From an uncultured Oscillospiraceae bacterium (GTDB taxonomy: Bacteria; Bacillota; Clostridia; Oscillospirales; Oscillospiraceae): 14,027 nucleotides of DNA. Shown piece by piece: positions 12,131-14,027 of the stretch (position 1 is its first letter; every line of letters begins with the position of its first letter). The stretch spans positions 1 through 14,027 of the forward strand of contig CAKTUT010000028.1 of the NCBI GenBank assembly GCA_934621665.1. Direction: 5' to 3'. Under the pieces are notes generated by a model. The model did no database searches. It was not told the DNA's origin and saw nothing but the letters and a program-made list of their open reading frames with translations. The position numbers and the translations under genes were made by a program.

Positions 12131-13723
12131 ATGATTTTTGATACGATTATCTCCGGCGGCACGCTGGTTGACGGTCTGGGCGGCGAGCCGTTTGTCGGCG
12201 ACATCGCCATTCTGGACGGGAAGATCAAGGCTGTGGGCTGGCTGCCCGGCGCGCAGGCCAGAACACGCATTGACGCGGCGGGACGCTATGTCACGCCCGG
12301 CTTCTGGGATATTCACCGCCACGCCGACGCGGCGGTGTTCCGTCCGGGCTTTGGCCGGCTGGAGCTGGCGCAAGGGCTGACGACGATTATCAACGGCAAC
12401 TGCGGTCTGCCTGTTGCGCCCGCGCCTGAAGCGCGGCGGCAGGAGATCTATGACTATCTCGCTCCCGTCACCGGGCAGATGGACGCGGCGGTTGATACGT
12501 CCACCATGCAGGGTTATCTTGACGCGGCAGCGCAGACGGCGCTTCCGCTGAACGTGGCTATGCTGGCGGGGCTTGGCACAATCCGCGCCTGCGTCGCAGG
12601 CTATGGTACAGACCGGCTGAGCGCAGAGCAGGTGCGCCAGATTCAGGCGCAGCTTGAAGCGTCGCTTGCAGGCGGCGCAGTCGGTCTGTCGCTCGGTCTT
12701 GGCTATGCGCCGGAGTGCTTTTATACGACCGACGGCCTGATTGAGGCACTTGCGCCGCTGCGCGAAAGCGGTACGGTTATCACCGTCCATATGCGTCAGG
12801 AGGGCGCGGGTGTCGTTACGGCGCTTGCCGAGATGATCGACGTGGCGCGCGCGCTGCGCACGCCGGTGCACATCAGCCACCTTAAGGGTATGGGCCGCGA
12901 AAACTGGCGCACTGCCGTGCCGCAGATGCTTCAGATGATGGCGCAGGCGCGCGAGGATGGAATTGACCTCTCGTGCGACCTTTATCCGTATGAGGCCGGT
13001 TCCACGCAGCTGATTCACGTGCTGCCGCCCGAGTGCCAGCGCGGCGGCCTTGATGCACTGAGTGAAAATCTGCGAAAGCCCGCATTCCGTGCGCAGCTGC
13101 GCGAGCGGATGGAAACCGGCGCGGACTTTGAAAATATTGTCCGTCTGGTTGGATGGGAAAACGTGCGTGTAACCACGCTTGCAAGCGGTGCGCACCCGGA
13201 CTATATCGGAAAGTCCATTGCCGAGCTTGCCGCGCAGGCGGGCTGCGACGCATATGAATTTGCATTCGATCTGCTTGCGGACGAGCACTGCCTTGTTACG
13301 ATGATTGACTTTATCGCAAACGAGGACGATATCTGTGATATCCTGCGCGACCCGTTCAGCGGCGTAATCTCCGACAGCACCTACCCGACCGGCGGGCGGC
13401 TGCATCCGCGCGTCTACGGCACATATGCGCGCCTGCTGGAGCGCTATGTGCGCGAAAAGCAGGTACTCACGCTGCCGCAGGCTGTCAGGAAAGTCACGTC
13501 ACAGGCGGCAGACCTGTTCGGTTTTGTGCGCAAGGGGCGGCTGATTCCCGGCTGCGACGCTGATATCTGCGTATTTGACCTTGCGCGCGTGCATGAGGCA
13601 GGAAGCTATCTTGACCCCGAGCAGCTGGCGCAGGGCATGGACGAGGTGATCGTCGGCGGCGTGCGCGCAATTCGTGCGGGGCAGTTTACCGGCGAGACCG
13701 GCGGAAAGGTTCTTAGAAAATAG
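12131..13723 (+). CDS. N-acyl-D-amino-acid deacylase (D-aminoacylase family amidohydrolase)
   Basis: A 530-residue zinc amidohydrolase that by family hydrolyses N-acylated D-amino acids to the free D-amino acid and a carboxylate. The residues of the metal site are in place: H62 and H64 (DIHRHAD), C91 (NGNCG, the bridging cysteine typical of D-aminoacylases), H220 (TVHMRQEG), H250 (HISHLKG), and the catalytic aspartate D415 (VISDSTYP). The small beta-sandwich is made of residues 1-55 and the C-terminal ~60 (GRLIPGCDADICVFD). Later HPRVYGTYARLL is also a family mark. No signal peptide is present, so it is cytoplasmic. It stands alone with its own promoter and operator-like dyad, downstream of an MFS transporter that could move its substrate or product. 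Dihydropyrimidinase- or dipeptidase-type specificities are less likely because of the cysteine ligand. Exact substrate is open. Confidence 0.9.
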   Translation: MIFDTIISGGTLVDGLGGEPFVGDIAILDGKIKAVGWLPGAQARTRIDAAGRYVTPGFWDIHRHADAAVFRPGFGRLELAQGLTTIINGNCGLPVAPAPEARRQEIYDYLAPVTGQMDAAVDTSTMQGYLDAAAQTALPLNVAMLAGLGTIRACVAGYGTDRLSAEQVRQIQAQLEASLAGGAVGLSLGLGYAPECFYTTDGLIEALAPLRESGTVITVHMRQEGAGVVTALAEMIDVARALRTPVHISHLKGMGRENWRTAVPQMLQMMAQAREDGIDLSCDLYPYEAGSTQLIHVLPPECQRGGLDALSENLRKPAFRAQLRERMETGADFENIVRLVGWENVRVTTLASGAHPDYIGKSIAELAAQAGCDAYEFAFDLLADEHCLVTMIDFIANEDDICDILRDPFSGVISDSTYPTGGRLHPRVYGTYARLLERYVREKQVLTLPQAVRKVTSQAADLFGFVRKGRLIPGCDADICVFDLARVHEAGSYLDPEQLAQGMDEVIVGGVRAIRAGQFTGETGGKVLRK

Positions 13724-13820
13724 GCGGAGGGTGTCCCAAAGCCTCCCTTGCATAAAGAAACATCCTGTGGGGGGTAGACGACGCTGTCCGCCCGAAGCCT
13801 GCGATTACCGCCGCACCCGT
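13724..13820. other. Gene-free spacer with repeat remnants
   Basis: No gene is visible from the deacylase stop to the window end (304 bp); this is its left third. GGAGG (13727-13731) can pair with CCTCC (13742-13746) in a small hairpin, too weak to be a convincing terminator. The 14 bases at 13781-13794 are the inverse of an arm and loop of the hairpin at 4817-4837. The rest is unassigned. Confidence 0.5.
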
Positions 13821-13892
13821 GGGGCAGATGGCGAGCGCAGCCGTCAGCGGCGTAAGGAGCGCTGCGGATGCGGCCAACCCCTTGCGGGTGCA
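13821..13892. repeat. Dispersed intergenic repeat, copy 2
   Basis: Second copy of the 2849-2919 core, same orientation, about 90 percent identical by eye. Here CGCAGC (13836-13841) and GCTGCG (13861-13866) pair perfectly, while copy 1 has one mismatch in the second arm. The terminal small hairpin is kept with altered bases (ACCCC/GGGGT form). Flanks differ from copy 1 beyond the core, which defines its ends. Confidence 0.75.
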
Positions 13893-13922
13893 CATCCGCC
13901 CGGCAAAACAGCTTGCCTATCT

Positions 13923-13950
13923 GAGGGGTCGATGTGGGCATCGACCCCTC
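13923..13950 (+). repeat. Perfect 12-bp hairpin, possible terminator
   Basis: GAGGGGTCGATG (13923-13934) pairs with CATCGACCCCTC (13939-13950) around TGGG. A TTTTT run follows five bases later (13956-13960), so it may terminate rightward transcripts, although it is 200 bases from the deacylase stop and sits among repeats. Confidence 0.6.
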
Positions 13951-13951
13951 C

Positions 13952-14023
13952 AAGCTTTTTCTGGCACGCCTCGTCCTCGCAAGCTCCATATTCCTCGTCC
14001 CGCCGCAAGCGGCAGGCCTCGTC
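13952..14023 (-). repeat. Three-fold 24-bp repeat at the window edge
   Basis: On the minus strand three consecutive 24-base units each start GACGAG (14023, 13999, 13975). In one frame they read DEACRLRR, DEEYGACE, DEACQKKL, and that frame stays open from the window edge to a stop at 13844. The tail of the frame runs through the 13923-13950 hairpin and the dispersed repeat, so I do not call a gene; the end of one starting beyond the edge cannot be excluded. Confidence 0.45.
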
Positions 14024-14027
14024 CATT

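Noticed and set aside
12104..13405. 433-codon open frame on the minus strand, antisense to the deacylase
   Set aside because: The plus-strand product has complete metal-site motifs and a promoter; the antisense frame is a composition artefact.
13727..13746. Terminator immediately after the deacylase gene
   Set aside because: Only a 5-bp stem with an 11-base or longer loop and no T-tract.
13606..13989. Minus-strand frame through repeat copy 2 and the deacylase 3' end
   Set aside because: Overlaps a well-supported gene and hairpin repeats, with no independent coding evidence.

Overview
The window looks like a piece of chromosome from a GC-rich, low-motility type of Firmicute, most likely an anaerobic gut clostridium of the Oscillospiraceae/Ruminococcaceae kind. 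This is inferred from strong G/C bias at third codon positions, Shine-Dalgarno sites of the AGGAGG type, promoters of the TTGACA/TATAAT type, a YesL-family protein, a clostridial XRE-TPR regulator, and intergenic GC-rich hairpin repeats. No rRNA, tRNA, IS element, phage gene or CRISPR array is visible.

Layout from left to right. Positions 1-102 hold the end of a dispersed repeat and a promoter for a NUDIX hydrolase (103-675, +). A small cupin (695-1045, -) converges on it and lies downstream of rlmH (1087-1569, -), the 23S rRNA pseudouridine-1915 methyltransferase. Divergent from rlmH is an acyltransferase-3 membrane protein (1650-2762, +). A repeat-bearing gap follows, then a small secreted or membrane protein with a TTG start (2966-3349, -). 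Divergent from that is the most unusual gene, a 326-residue protein with 24 cysteines and five CxC pairs (3489-4469, +). Its upstream region resembles a sporulation sigma-K promoter.

Positions 4470-4852 contain no gene but hold nine inverted repeats packed almost end to end. They include an identical 30-bp palindromic segment at each end of a ~300-bp block. Next comes a glycogen/maltodextrin module on the minus strand: malQ (7259-8740), then glgP (4853-7177). MalQ disproportionates maltooligosaccharides to longer glucans and glucose; GlgP phosphorolyses glucans to glucose-1-phosphate. The glgP promoter is built into the last codons and stop codon of malQ. Divergent from malQ are yesL/DUF624 (8903-9571, +) and, 3 bp later, an XRE-type regulator with a TPR-like body (9575-10696, +), closed by a 13-bp-stem terminator.

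The right part has an MFS transporter (10807-12039, +) and a zinc-dependent N-acyl-D-amino-acid deacylase (12131-13723, +). The deacylase promoter is overlaid by a nested dyad. The last 304 bp are gene-free and carry a second copy of the repeat seen at 2849-2919, a 12-bp hairpin, and a three-fold 24-bp repeat running off the edge.

Most genes are ordinary housekeeping or accessory functions. The parts that deserve attention are the cysteine-rich protein, the hairpin cluster downstream of it, the modular dispersed repeat family, and several operator-like palindromes.
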